Part shown: positions 55,001 to 63,050 of the stretch, piece by piece
Layout: each line of letters opens with the position of its first letter
Numbering within the stretch: the first letter of the stretch is position 1
NCBI GenBank assembly: GCA_023421505.1
Contig: JAEZTJ010000078.1
Location: 129,887-193,886 of the forward strand
Reading direction: 5' to 3'
DNA from: Bacillota bacterium
Lineage (GTDB): Bacteria; Bacillota; Clostridia; Lachnospirales; Lachnospiraceae
DNA: 64,000 bases
The notes under the pieces: model-generated
Database searches by the model: none
What the model was told of the DNA's origin: nothing
Seen by the model: only the letters and a program-made list of their open reading frames with translations
Program-made: the position numbers and the translations under genes

Positions 55001-55140
55001 TGCATAAAATACCCGCCGACACCGGCTTCCTTCATTTCAGCTATCTGAAAGCTTAATTCCTCTTTATCAAGCTCATCATTCCAGGACCAGAAAGGAATCG
55101 GACGAAATCTGTTAGAAGGATTTTGAAATTCTTTTATCAT
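52027..55140 (-). CDS. Large glycoside hydrolase, GH106-like (alpha-L-rhamnosidase type)
   Basis: The roughly 1037-residue protein opens FRPIPFWSWNDELDKEELSF and GVGGYFMHARSGL, then WIYDEEGWPSG, a beta/alpha barrel with TGHIMMEESIFSQM and VLTESFALCGWNVSFEELKW, and a series of C-terminal beta-sandwich domains (about 700-1037) including a galactose-binding-like unit. This matches GH106-like proteins, where rhamnosidases are known; the exact family and substrate are not certain. There is no signal peptide. I place the start at 55140, with GAGG 6 nt upstream; an ATG at 55152 lies inside the ribosome site. Confidence 0.72.
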   Translation of the reverse strand: MIKEFQNPSNRFRPIPFWSWNDELDKEELSFQIAEMKEAGVGGYFMHARSGLKTEYLSEDWFQCIKAGIEAGKKYELDAWIYDEEGWPSGFAGGLVPALSSDYHSKYITMEEFSSIEEICSYVKNDQQEEAKSLKEKITREEELPHTIIALYIYHKVNKTFCRIEKVKDITLKASEVILAVKRNVNEFYVDTLNQRAIKAFLEVTHEEYDKRFGKDFGSYMHGFFTDEPRLACDHFGDLAWSDDLPEAFYKKHSYDILDFLPALYFETEGCEKYRYDFWVTVNEMFAVNYMKTIYDWCEAHQCKVTGHIMMEESIFSQMTSTAGVMPFYEYMHIPGIDWLRRMISSPVIAKQVGSVACQLGKKQVLTESFALCGWNVSFEELKWIAEWQFVNGVNQICQHLEAYTIKGSRKRDYPPSLFTQQTWWKEYKKFNDYLGRLCVALSEGDQTADVLLLHPMRSGYVCYDGTRTEAIRVLDQRFEQLSSLLSGLHISYHFGDETIISNYASVKGAEFIVGRIAYKTVILPHMYAIDAKTLELLLEFHQQGGTLLSMGQLPYYTNGDLQKLKKLCETITRIESDELRTYLMKKKLIALSIEENGEEISDITYLQRETDTSCVFFLVNHNQEKAYHTKVSILGKQGEVVRLIAEDGTQEVLPYQIVGGNTVFELYFEPMQSYILQLLPPSQTEFSLTREETIRVPLKKHWDIEQIDLNSMTLDYCDYRIDGGKWLGRTPVIKLQKILLELQRPCKIELSFSFEVAADLKVNREFYAVIEDAQAYEITVNGVGLTYQEEGWWKDKTFKKVTIKPYLKSGTNHIILKTDFVQPQKVYDVLFGENVYETEKNKITYGIELESIYLLGDFGVVSKAPFERIARQAMITQGEFEIVDAPLSFKDNNFTVGGLLFFAGSLTVTQRFTIKKQEGQRLLLDLQKQNAPFVKVYINDRLVKDSLWAPYTADITDQVVDGENKVSLKLYASNRNLLGPHHHIDGECYNVGPESFTGKWSWVERKSEADATEVIDLDKNYWTDTYSFVDFGLFHE

Positions 55141-55145
55141 CATCA

Positions 55146-55230
55146 ACCTCATTTCTGCGCTGCTTAACTGCTCGTTTTACGAGTTTATGCTTATTTAAGT
55201 TTGTGTATGCAGCGCTGACACAGACTTAAA
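55146..55230 (-). repeat. Palindromic element, modules B and C, before the GH106-like gene
   Basis: Module B (55194-55230) pairs TTAAGTCTGTGTC with the ACACAAACTTAA side. Module C (55146-55191) has inner stem CTCGT-AAA-ACGAG, a paired change from CTCGC/GCGAG, then AAGCAGCGCAGAAATGAGG. This is the most diverged copy. Confidence 0.78.
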
Positions 55231-55384
55231 TGCACTAGTGACTCTTAATATTACATGCCACTATTGTATTCTTTAGATTAAAAATGAAATTATTCTAGTA
55301 ATCCTAGTACCTATCCTAATTGAATAATGTTAATCTTCTATAATAAAGTTAATGCCTAGATAGATGCAGTTATGATTTTACATA

Positions 55385-55436
55385 TTTACTTGAATATTTT
55401 ATATTATTATTATAAACATTTTATACGTTTTTTCAA
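55385..55436 (-). promoter_or_regulatory. Promoter of the GH106-like operon with candidate LacI operator
   Basis: TTGAAA (55436-55431) and TATAAT (55414-55409) are 16 bp apart on the minus strand. Downstream, at 55385-55403, the plus-strand sequence TTTACTTGAATATTTTATA shares ACTTGAATATTT with the region in front of the LacI gene at 55578-56576. Confidence 0.5.
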
Positions 55437-55457
55437 CTGAATTCCTAATTTTTATAT

Positions 55458-55497
55458 AAAAAAGGCACCAGACATCTCAAAATGATGCTCTGATCCC
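55458..55497 (-). terminator. Terminator after the LacI gene
   Basis: On the minus strand GGGATCAGAGCATC pairs with GATGTCTGGTGCC, with one mismatch, one wobble and one bulge, and is followed by six T. It separates the LacI transcript from the GH106-like operon. Confidence 0.65.
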
Positions 55498-55577
55498 TTA
55501 TTTAACTTACTATTTACATATTATTCTTCTAATTATTTAACTTAACATTTTACTTACTAAAATAATCATTCTTATTT

Positions 55578-56576
55578 TTATATGGTTTTAACACTGTCTC
55601 TTTCAATAAAATCTGTACAAATCTGAGTTTTTGTGCGAACCTCATCCTCTTTTCTAATCATATCGATAATCTTTCTAACTGCAATTCGTCCCATCTCCTG
55701 CTTTGGAACACGAAGACTCGTAAGTCTCGGAGAAGAAATATCACAAAACGGCAGATCGTCAAAACCAATTATTGATATATCCTCGGGAATACGATATCCC
55801 TTCTCCTGCAGTGCCTTCATTGCTCCTAACGCAATTACATCATTATCCGCAAAATAAGCAGTAGGAAGTACCGGATGATTACTTAAATAATCGAGCATAT
55901 CTAAATAAGCACTATTCATCGTTGTGCTAAGCTCAACAATATAATCAGGATTTAACTCAACGCCATTTTCACGAAGAGCAGAACGATAGCCGGACTGCCT
56001 TTGTTCAAAGCCAAGTATACGGAATTTCCCCTTCAGATAGCCGATTTTCGTATGGTTACGAGCAATCAGATAATTCACTGCCACTCTTGCAGAATCTGAG
56101 TTGTTAATCATAATTCCGTTAAAACTCATATCAAAGCTCCAGTAATCAAGTAATAACAGCGGACATGCCGCCTCTTTAAATAGCTTTAAATCAGCCGGAG
56201 ACAATTCGGTTCCCAAAAGTACAATCGCAGCTCCCGACTCATTGATTAGCTGTTTTGTCTGCTCTACATAATCAGGATGTCTGGCATCAAGATTACCAAT
56301 AACCATTTCAAAGCCGGCTTCACGGCATTCCTGTTCAAATCCACTGATTAAGAGGGAGAAAAATGGTGTATCATCAATAATCAGACCATTCTTTTTATAA
56401 ATGAGCAGTTTGATTTTAGTAACAGTCCCTTTATCCAGATACCCTATTTCCCTTGCAACACGAAACACTTCCTCCGCCGTCTTCTGATTAACACCCTTCT
56501 TTCTATTTAAAGCATTCGATACTGTCGCAGCAGAAAAGCCTGTAATATCGCTTATCTGTTTGATTCCGGCCTTCAT
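55578..56576 (-). CDS. LacI family transcriptional regulator
   Basis: The 332-residue protein has a LacI helix-turn-helix (IKQISDITGFSAATVSNALN) and a ligand domain (FFSLLISGFEQECREAGFEM, YFADNDVIALGAMKAL, ISIIGFDDLPFCDISSPRLT). AGGA precedes the start at 56576. It lies upstream of and co-oriented with the GH106-like operon but is cut off by a terminator. A shared AT-rich motif at both promoters suggests it represses itself and that operon. Confidence 0.88.
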   Translation of the reverse strand: MKAGIKQISDITGFSAATVSNALNRKKGVNQKTAEEVFRVAREIGYLDKGTVTKIKLLIYKKNGLIIDDTPFFSLLISGFEQECREAGFEMVIGNLDARHPDYVEQTKQLINESGAAIVLLGTELSPADLKLFKEAACPLLLLDYWSFDMSFNGIMINNSDSARVAVNYLIARNHTKIGYLKGKFRILGFEQRQSGYRSALRENGVELNPDYIVELSTTMNSAYLDMLDYLSNHPVLPTAYFADNDVIALGAMKALQEKGYRIPEDISIIGFDDLPFCDISSPRLTSLRVPKQEMGRIAVRKIIDMIRKEDEVRTKTQICTDFIERDSVKTI

Positions 56577-56610
56577 TTGTTCACATCCTATCATTCATAG
56601 TTTATATTAC

Positions 56611-56643
56611 ATTATAAATATTTTACTTAAATATTCAAGTGAA
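56611..56643 (-). promoter_or_regulatory. LacI gene promoter with overlapping operator candidate
   Basis: TTGAAT (56638-56633) and TATAAT (56616-56611) are 16 bp apart. The -35 lies inside the imperfect palindrome at 56623-56643, TTCACTTGAATATTTAAGTA plus A on the minus strand. Confidence 0.5.
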
Positions 56644-56807
56644 TTTTCAGCAGACTGAATACCCAAGACGAAGTTATAATAAATATAATTATAGGCCCGC
56701 TGTTAAAAAGACGCAAGCATATATTTATAATATATTCCATTTGCTTCCATGATGTACAAAATCAAATTGCCGATTACTTCATCAAAACAAAAAGTAGTTT
56801 ACTTAAA

Positions 56808-57053
56808 TTAGTGATTACTTAAATGCTTGATCATATAGTTAGGTTTACAGGTATGCGTTCTATAAAGCTCATCAAATGCTTCTCTTTCAATCTCAGTACT
56901 ATCTAGGAATCTTAAATAGCTTGCTTTGTGAAAATTTCCATAAGAATCTAAAATTGTAATCATCAAACCGTTTCTTGATAAATTTCTAACCATAAAGCTT
57001 CCGAATTCATTATTCCTATAGAAGCCAAATTGTATTACCCTAACTTCACTCAC
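56808..57053 (-). CDS. Small protein, unknown (downstream member of a coupled pair)
   Basis: This 81-residue protein (MSEVRVIQFGFYRNNEFGSF, then LRFLDSTEIEREAFDEL) has no membrane segment or recognised domain. It overlaps the previous gene by 4 bp (ATGA), so the two are translated together; GAGG in the previous gene serves as ribosome site. The pair is flanked by empty sequence and by regulators on either side. Function unknown. Confidence 0.6.
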   Translation of the reverse strand: MSEVRVIQFGFYRNNEFGSFMVRNLSRNGLMITILDSYGNFHKASYLRFLDSTEIEREAFDELYRTHTCKPNYMIKHLSNH

Positions 57054-57313
57054 ATAAAGGCCTCCTTATAATACCAGGTTTCCATAAGCTCATATGGTAT
57101 TCCCTGTACATATACCCCTCTAACCTTAGTATCAATATCTTCAATCACTATAAATGTATCATCATTTAATGCTTGTCTTCCAATCGAATATGCTGTCATC
57201 AGCTCCTCTCTTCTTATCCTGCCTCTGTTCAATTGGCTATACAAATCCTTTAGGAAGGAGTCAAGCATTTCTCTGTCAATTTGCGTATGTTCCATTTTTC
57301 TTTTGTAAAACAT
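57050..57313 (-). CDS. Small protein, unknown (upstream member of a coupled pair)
   Basis: This 87-residue, mainly helical, charged protein (MEHTQIDREMLDSFLKDLYS, RIRREELMTAYSIGRQALND) has no recognised domain. GAGGAAG lies before the ATG at 57313. Its end overlaps the start of the next small gene as ATGA. The tight coupling and charged, soluble character suggest a two-protein complex, but nothing in the sequence tells the role. Confidence 0.6.
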   Translation of the reverse strand: MFYKRKMEHTQIDREMLDSFLKDLYSQLNRGRIRREELMTAYSIGRQALNDDTFIVIEDIDTKVRGVYVQGIPYELMETWYYKEAFM

Positions 57314-57640
57314 AAATTCACTTCCTCTCTGAAATAAGTAACTTTGCTGCTTTTAGCCTCCTTTGTTGATGCACTCAAACAAAAATACCTTCCACAGATT
57401 TCCTTGTATCAATACATCAATGATATCAATTTGCCCTTTATCCGTGTGATATAACAAAAAAGGCAGAAGCTTTTAACGTCATCACTACCATTGGACGTAC
57501 TATCAAAGTTGCATTTCTTACTATTCATTCTTTACTAATTCCAATATTAACTTTCAAATCAGTAGTCCAAAGTCAAAGGTATGTATGTACAAGCAAAACT
57601 TTACCGGGCACATACACAGGAAATAGTCTTTCCTTAAAAA
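57314..57640. other. Intergenic region with no clear feature
   Basis: This 327-bp stretch lies between the PucR gene and the small gene pair on the same strand. It must hold the promoter of the pair. An unused AAAGGAGG occurs on the minus strand near 57350 with no start codon after it. I see no gene, strong hairpin or repeat. Confidence 0.5.
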
Positions 57641-59245
57641 TTACTCTACTTTATACATGGTATCAATTTTTAATGCTACCTGCAGCTGAAGCCTGATTTC
57701 TACATCATCTATATTTCTATTTAATATACTTTTAATTTTATCTAAACGATACATCATTGTATTATAATGGATATATAATCTTTCACTGGCTTTTTTAGCA
57801 TTTCCTCCTGTTTCAAAATATGCATTTAATGTTTCCAGTAACTTACTATTATTCTTTTGATCATATTCTTTTATATTCTTTAAATTTCGATCTACATACT
57901 GCTTCACTTCATCGTGCCGTGGAAGTAAAGATAACACTGTAAATATTCCCAAATCCTCTAAGGTAATAATCGATTTTGGCACATTCAATTTTTTACTGAT
58001 ATCATACACTTTTCTCGCCTCAGTATAGGCTATGGATACTTGATTTAAGGGCTGTGGATTGCTTAATGCCACTCTTACTTTTTCACCAATCGCAGTCTCT
58101 AATTCTCTTAAAAGTCTTTTTATATTCTGATTGTTATCTGCATTCGGCTGTACCTCAAGAATGATAAGCAGCTCTCCTCCATCAAAAGTTATTAAAAATT
58201 GTGATTTAAGACTCTGAACATAATGCCTCATTTTAGTAACACTTAATTCTTTTGATAGTTTTTCTGTTTCAAGAATACTGATAATACCTACCTGATACAG
58301 TATATCTTTATTCAAATTAAAATCGTATTCCCTTGCAAATAGTATAATGTCCATCGTATCATCAATCATCCCTTTTGCCCAATCAAGTAAAAACCGATCC
58401 CTATACTTTTTTACCTTCCTTTGAAGCAATTGGTTATTCCTAAGTTGTATAGACAGAATCGGTAATACATTTTCAAGAACACGTTTTTCAAAAGTTTCTA
58501 GACTATTATCGGTTTGATCTACGATTAAATAATTTTGATGGCTTTCGCTGTTGCCAAGAGGCCGAACATAAAACCGATACTGCTGATCCAATATGTTCAG
58601 TATCACATTATTTTGATAAACAGCCTGCTGCTTCAAACTATTATAGTGCTCCTCCGTAAAGGTCATAATCTGAGATAAAATATGAGGCAGCCTGATTAAC
58701 TTTCCTTCTTCCTCTAATATTCCGATGGAACGATGAATTTCCTCCTCTAAAAGTTCTAGCATTCGATCAAGAGAGTCACTATTATTCATATTAAATAATA
58801 ACCGGTCTATTCTATTTTGCAATTCTATATATCTTTGTATTGATTTGTAGGAGATCGCCTGAAATGTCTCATATATGATATTGGAAAATATCGCTTCCGG
58901 ACTAAGTTCAACTAATAACAGTTTACATTCATCAGCTTTATTAATCATATCCTTTGTTATCGTTTTGATAAAACATTTTGATTTAATTGCTATCCCGGAA
59001 ACTCCCTTTTTTGATATACTCTCCATAATCAACAGTATTTGCGACATATCATCCCGAAATGGATACGCTGTTGTTATCATGATATCACCCGGCTGTACCC
59101 AATTTACAATATCCGGTACATCAATTATATTAACTCCTTTTATTTGAACATCAAGTGATACCTTATTTGACAGCACCTTGGAAGTACAAAGGGACGGAAG
59201 TCTCATAAATTCATGTCCAGATATATAGTCTTGTTTTATTTCCAT
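57641..59245 (-). CDS. PucR family transcriptional regulator
   Basis: The 534-residue protein has an N-terminal PucR domain (VNIIDVPDIVNWVQPGDIMI, MESISKKGVSGIAIKSK), a GGDEF-like/CdaR middle region and a C-terminal PucR helix-turn-helix (LLETLNAYFETGGNAKKASE, LYIHYNTMMYRLDKI). Relatives control purine or other catabolic genes; the target here is unknown. The start at 59245 has GGGG upstream, in a stretch resembling part of the palindromic element. A terminator-like hairpin lies in its leader at 59311-59340. Confidence 0.87.
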   Translation of the reverse strand: MEIKQDYISGHEFMRLPSLCTSKVLSNKVSLDVQIKGVNIIDVPDIVNWVQPGDIMITTAYPFRDDMSQILLIMESISKKGVSGIAIKSKCFIKTITKDMINKADECKLLLVELSPEAIFSNIIYETFQAISYKSIQRYIELQNRIDRLLFNMNNSDSLDRMLELLEEEIHRSIGILEEEGKLIRLPHILSQIMTFTEEHYNSLKQQAVYQNNVILNILDQQYRFYVRPLGNSESHQNYLIVDQTDNSLETFEKRVLENVLPILSIQLRNNQLLQRKVKKYRDRFLLDWAKGMIDDTMDIILFAREYDFNLNKDILYQVGIISILETEKLSKELSVTKMRHYVQSLKSQFLITFDGGELLIILEVQPNADNNQNIKRLLRELETAIGEKVRVALSNPQPLNQVSIAYTEARKVYDISKKLNVPKSIITLEDLGIFTVLSLLPRHDEVKQYVDRNLKNIKEYDQKNNSKLLETLNAYFETGGNAKKASERLYIHYNTMMYRLDKIKSILNRNIDDVEIRLQLQVALKIDTMYKVE

Positions 59246-59310
59246 CAAGTTTCCCCACTTTCTGCTGCACTTAATTGAGGAAGTATTTACAAGTGATAAC
59301 ACCGCAATAT

Positions 59311-59340
59311 AAAAAGGCTTTATCTACGACAGCGCCTTTC
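59311..59340 (-). terminator. Terminator-like hairpin upstream of the PucR gene
   Basis: On the minus strand AAAGGC and GCCTTT form a stem followed by TTTATATT, 65 bp before the PucR start. It could attenuate transcription into the regulator. Confidence 0.5.
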
Positions 59341-59552
59341 CTAGTATATTTTACCATTTTTTAAACAAAACATGTTACGATTATAACAAATACAACCATT
59401 TAAATCATTGTAAATACTTCATGAAATAGCATTATTCGATTTGTAATCCTAACACAACAGGAAACAATTTTCTATCAAATAACAAATAATTCGACAATTA
59501 ATTAGACAATATTGCAATACTAGTTGTAAATAAACTTGTTTAAATTAAATAG

Positions 59553-59590
59553 TCAGGTAACTTAGTGATAATCCTCACATAATTACCTGA
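59553..59590 (-). terminator. Terminator after the D-lactate dehydrogenase gene
   Basis: TCAGGTAA and TTACCTGA form a perfect 8-bp stem, extended by GTGA/TCAC inside, and are followed by CTATTTAATTT on the minus strand. Confidence 0.65.
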
Positions 59591-59628
59591 CGAGATTTAT
59601 TAACTATATAGCAGCTTCAATACTTATT

Positions 59629-60663
59629 TCAAAAGCAGCGTTTACTCTTCTCTTTCGGGCAGGCTTCCTTTGAACTGCATTGATAACAGATTTCATTGCA
59701 CAATTCCTTGTCATTAAAAAAGTCTCGACAATTAAGTAGGGTAGTTTCTGCAATATTATGTAGTGCTTCCTTAGTCAAAAAGGCCTGGTGAGAGGTTACA
59801 ATTACATTCGGCATAGAGATAATTCTCGCTAGAATATCATCACGAATAATTGAATAAGACATATCCTCATAGAACAATTCTGTTTCCTCTTCGTATACAT
59901 CAAGGCATGCACCACCCACCTTCTCGGCTTTTAAAGCTTCCAGTAAAGCCTCACTATCTATCAAAGCTCCTCTGGAGGTATTAATCAGATAAACCCCCTT
60001 TTTCATCCTGTCTATTGATTCCTGTTTGATGATATGATGGGTATCCTTTGTCAACGGGCAATGCAGGGAGATAATATCTGATTCTTTACAAAGCTCCTCA
60101 AAGGAGACATATTGAATACTTGTATTCTTAAGCGGATATGGATCATAGGCAAGCACCTTTAATCCAAAGCCATTACAGATATTTATAAATATCTGCCCTA
60201 TTTTACCGGTACCAATAACACCTATTGTTTTACCGTGCAGATCAAAGCCTGTTAAACCATTTAGACTAAAATTAAAATCTCTTGTTCTTGTATAGGCTCT
60301 ATGTATTTTTCTATTCAAGGTCATTAATAATGCCATTGCATGCTCCGCTACAGCATAAGGGGAATAAGCCGGCACTCTCACTACGTGAATCTTTCCGTAG
60401 GCGGCTTTAAAATCCACATTATTATAGCCTGCGCAGCGCATTGCAATTAGTCTTGTTCCATTTTCATACAAAAGGTTAATTGTTTCCTCATCAATGTTAT
60501 CATTTACAAAGGCTACCACTGCTTCATAGCCCTTTGCCATGAAGGCCGTTTTGGGGCCTAACTTGGGTTCAAAATACTCGATATCAATATTATACTGTTC
60601 TTTTAACTGCTCAAAATAGATTTTATCATACTGCTTTGTATCAAAAAAACATATCCTGTTCAT
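59629..60663 (-). CDS. D-2-hydroxyacid dehydrogenase, probable D-lactate dehydrogenase
   Basis: The 344-residue enzyme has the Rossmann motif GKTIGVIGTGKIGQIF, substrate Arg/Glu/His residues (MRCAGYNNVD, NTSRGALIDSEALLEAL, VTSHQAFLTKEAL) and the overall LdhA form. It reduces pyruvate to D-lactate with NADH during fermentation. GGAGG precedes the ATG. The C-terminus ends in a Cys-rich tail (CYQCSSKEACPKEKSKRCF) beyond the usual fold, which may bind metal or be redox active. Confidence 0.9.
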   Translation of the reverse strand: MNRICFFDTKQYDKIYFEQLKEQYNIDIEYFEPKLGPKTAFMAKGYEAVVAFVNDNIDEETINLLYENGTRLIAMRCAGYNNVDFKAAYGKIHVVRVPAYSPYAVAEHAMALLMTLNRKIHRAYTRTRDFNFSLNGLTGFDLHGKTIGVIGTGKIGQIFINICNGFGLKVLAYDPYPLKNTSIQYVSFEELCKESDIISLHCPLTKDTHHIIKQESIDRMKKGVYLINTSRGALIDSEALLEALKAEKVGGACLDVYEEETELFYEDMSYSIIRDDILARIISMPNVIVTSHQAFLTKEALHNIAETTLLNCRDFFNDKELCNEICYQCSSKEACPKEKSKRCF

Positions 60664-61246
60664 GTTCTCCTCCTATATCTTTGTTTAATCACATAATAAG
60701 CTCTTAATTCCCAACCAATTAAAACATTATGAATTATTGCATCATAACTATTACATACCAATCCAAATTACGAATATACTGAGTCAAGTCTGTTTATATA
60801 ATTTAATTAATATTATCATATTTCTATTAATTCTACCATAATTTTCATTTATTTTATTAGGAACAACCATCATAAATAAATACAATTAACGGAGCATACC
60901 AAGCTACAATTACTTGAGAGTTTTGACTGCATTTCATAGCTGAATAATTAAAACGACTATGAAATTTGTTATTATGCGAAAAACTGCTAATGTTAAAATA
61001 AAGAAGCATAAAGCTGACGAAATCTTAAAAACTCTAAAGTCTAAAGGCTTTATTGCTTCTTTTTATGTATTTTCTATTTATACTGGTAAAATTATGAATA
61101 ATAATGTAATATAAATAAAATATATAATTTGCGTTTGGTGGCTATTGTGGACTTAGAATGAGATAAATAAGATATAGCTTATAATGGATTAGTCATAGCG
61201 TTTTAGATTAATTGTAGCAAAATGACATCAGAAGGAGTAAAAAAAC
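60664..61246. other. Long AT-rich intergenic region
   Basis: This 583-bp stretch separates the divergent D-lactate dehydrogenase and GNAT genes. It contains one possible 51-codon frame (60959-61114) and a hairpin ATTTCATAG/CTATGAAAT around 60931-60966. No clear promoter was chosen because AT-rich matches are frequent. Confidence 0.45.
60959..61114 (+). CDS. Possible small basic protein, doubtful
   Basis: A 51-codon frame reads MKFVIMRKTANVKIKKHKAD then EILKTLKSKGFIASFYVF and ends at TAA. It is rich in Lys and could form an amphipathic helix, but there is no ribosome site upstream and the start lies inside a hairpin. It may be chance or a decayed gene end. Confidence 0.22.
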   Translation: MKFVIMRKTANVKIKKHKADEILKTLKSKGFIASFYVFSIYTGKIMNNNVI

Positions 61247-62002
61247 TTGCAGAAAGAGCATATTAATACAGAAGTAAAACTAATAGAAGAAATGTCAATG
61301 AATGCACATCCTTCATTAAATACTGTATATTATGATGGATGGTATCTACGATTTGCCGGAGGGTATACTAATCGTGCAAATTCGGTTAATATGTTGAACT
61401 CTTCAATCTTATCAAAAGCTGATAAAATCCGATACTGTGAAAAGATATACACATATCAGAACCTTCCAACCGTATTTAAAATTACTCCTCTCTCGCTTGA
61501 TTTGGATATTGCATTAGCAGAGTCTGATTATTCTATCGTGACCAAAACTAATATTATGGTGATGGACATTCCCCAAATAGATACCGATAGGTTAAGTTCT
61601 GTAGTGACGAGCGATATGAATGAGAACTGGCAAAGTAATTACTTTCGCCTTAATAGACTAAACGAATCTTCAATTCCATGGGCAAAGAAAATACATAGCA
61701 ATATTATAAATCAAACACTTTGTGCGACATTATCCTATAATAATGAGATAGTAGCTTGTGGCTTATGTGTAATTGAAAATGATTATGCTGGTCTATACGA
61801 TATCGTTGTATCTGCACAACACAGACGCAAAGGGTATGGACAAGATATCTGCGCATCTTTAATAAGCAATGCTACAAAGTACGGCGCAAAAAAAGTATAT
61901 CTTCAAGTTGTGGATGCAAATAAAAATGCTATAAAATTGTATAAGAAATTAGGATTTATAGATAAGTATCAATATTGGTATAGAGTTAAGGGATTGACTT
62001 AA
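61247..62002 (+). CDS. GNAT family N-acetyltransferase
   Basis: The 251-residue protein has an N-terminal region (WYLRFAGGYTNRANSVNML) common in two-part GNATs and a C-terminal acetyl-CoA fold with YDIVVSAQHRRKGYGQDIC (motif R-x-x-G-x-G/A) and VYLQVVDANKNAIKLYKKLG. The start is TTG at 61247, with GGAG 10 nt upstream; no ATG is better placed before residue 16. The acetyl acceptor is unknown. It stands alone after a long intergenic region. Confidence 0.85.
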   Translation: MQKEHINTEVKLIEEMSMNAHPSLNTVYYDGWYLRFAGGYTNRANSVNMLNSSILSKADKIRYCEKIYTYQNLPTVFKITPLSLDLDIALAESDYSIVTKTNIMVMDIPQIDTDRLSSVVTSDMNENWQSNYFRLNRLNESSIPWAKKIHSNIINQTLCATLSYNNEIVACGLCVIENDYAGLYDIVVSAQHRRKGYGQDICASLISNATKYGAKKVYLQVVDANKNAIKLYKKLGFIDKYQYWYRVKGLT

Positions 62003-62372
62003 GTAAATATTACAATTCCAATATGTCGAGAAGTCTTAATCTACTGTTGTCCCCATGTTTGAACTTAAGATTAATTTATAATATGACATAGTGTAGTCAT
62101 GTTTAATGTGATATAATTATGGAAATTAATTTTCCGCAAAAGAGTCATAGTATTGTGCCTAACGTTGTTGAGTTTGCATCTTTAACCTAAAAAAGGAGCA
62201 TCTGTATCTGATTTATACTTGTATCAGATAATTTAACAACATATTTCTTTCTGATCAAAAGGCTATATTTCACAGAAACTACTTTTTGGCGGTGAGATGT
62301 GGGCTGATTCTGTAATTTAGGAAACGATGGAGGATGCAAGAAATTATTAGATTTCAATTGGAGGATAGGCTT
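62003..62372. other. Intergenic region before tag
   Basis: This 370-bp stretch holds a hairpin with arms TATCTGAT and ATCAGATA (62205-62230) and a TATAAT near 62113, but no clear gene. GGAGG lies before the ATG at 62373. Confidence 0.45.
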
Positions 62373-62972
62373 ATGAATGAAAAAATACGATGCTCTTGGG
62401 TAGGAGATACCCCTATATACATTGATTATCATGACAATGAATGGGGACGACCTGTTCATGATGATGCCAAATTATTTGAAATGCTAACTTTAGAAAGTAT
62501 GCAAGCAGGGCTTTCATGGATAACCGTGCTTAAAAAACGAGACGCTTTCCGGAAAGCTTTTGATGGGTTTGACCCTAACAAAATAGCTCTTTACGACGAT
62601 TCAAAAATACAGGAGCTCATGGTAAACGAGAATATAATAAGAAATCGGCTAAAGATTAATGCGGCTATAATCAATGCTCGTGTATTTTTGAATGTTGTCG
62701 AAAAACATGGCAGTTTTGACAATTTCATCTGGAAATATGTAGATTACATGCCTGTTATTGGTCATTGGAAAAAGCATGAGAATTTACCCACAGCCACCCC
62801 TCTCTCCGATCAGATAAGCCGCGATTTTAAAAAAATGGGGTTCAAGTTCGTCGGCTCAACTACAATTTATTCGTTCCTGCAAGCAATAGGTATGGTTAAT
62901 GACCATACTACGGATTGTTTTGTTTATGATGAGATATTGAAGGGTCAGCCTCATGACGGGAAAAGCCAATGA
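62373..62972 (+). CDS. tag: DNA-3-methyladenine glycosylase I
   Basis: The 199-residue protein has the Tag signature RCSWVGDTPIYIDYHDNEWG, RPVHDDAKLFEMLTLESMQA and GLSWITVLKKRDAF. Structural zinc ligands are visible as C7 and H20 near the start and the His and Cys in MVNDHTTDCF near the end. It removes 3-methyladenine from DNA. The start at 62373 has GGAGG upstream; the longer frame from 62334 is not supported. It is followed by a NUDIX gene after 78 bp. Confidence 0.95.
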   Translation: MNEKIRCSWVGDTPIYIDYHDNEWGRPVHDDAKLFEMLTLESMQAGLSWITVLKKRDAFRKAFDGFDPNKIALYDDSKIQELMVNENIIRNRLKINAAIINARVFLNVVEKHGSFDNFIWKYVDYMPVIGHWKKHENLPTATPLSDQISRDFKKMGFKFVGSTTIYSFLQAIGMVNDHTTDCFVYDEILKGQPHDGKSQ

Positions 62973-63050
62973 CCTTCTGGTAAATTAATTTGAGATTTTT
63001 TATAAAATGTATAGCGCGTTACAGTGAGAAAAGTCATATGGAGGTAAGAA

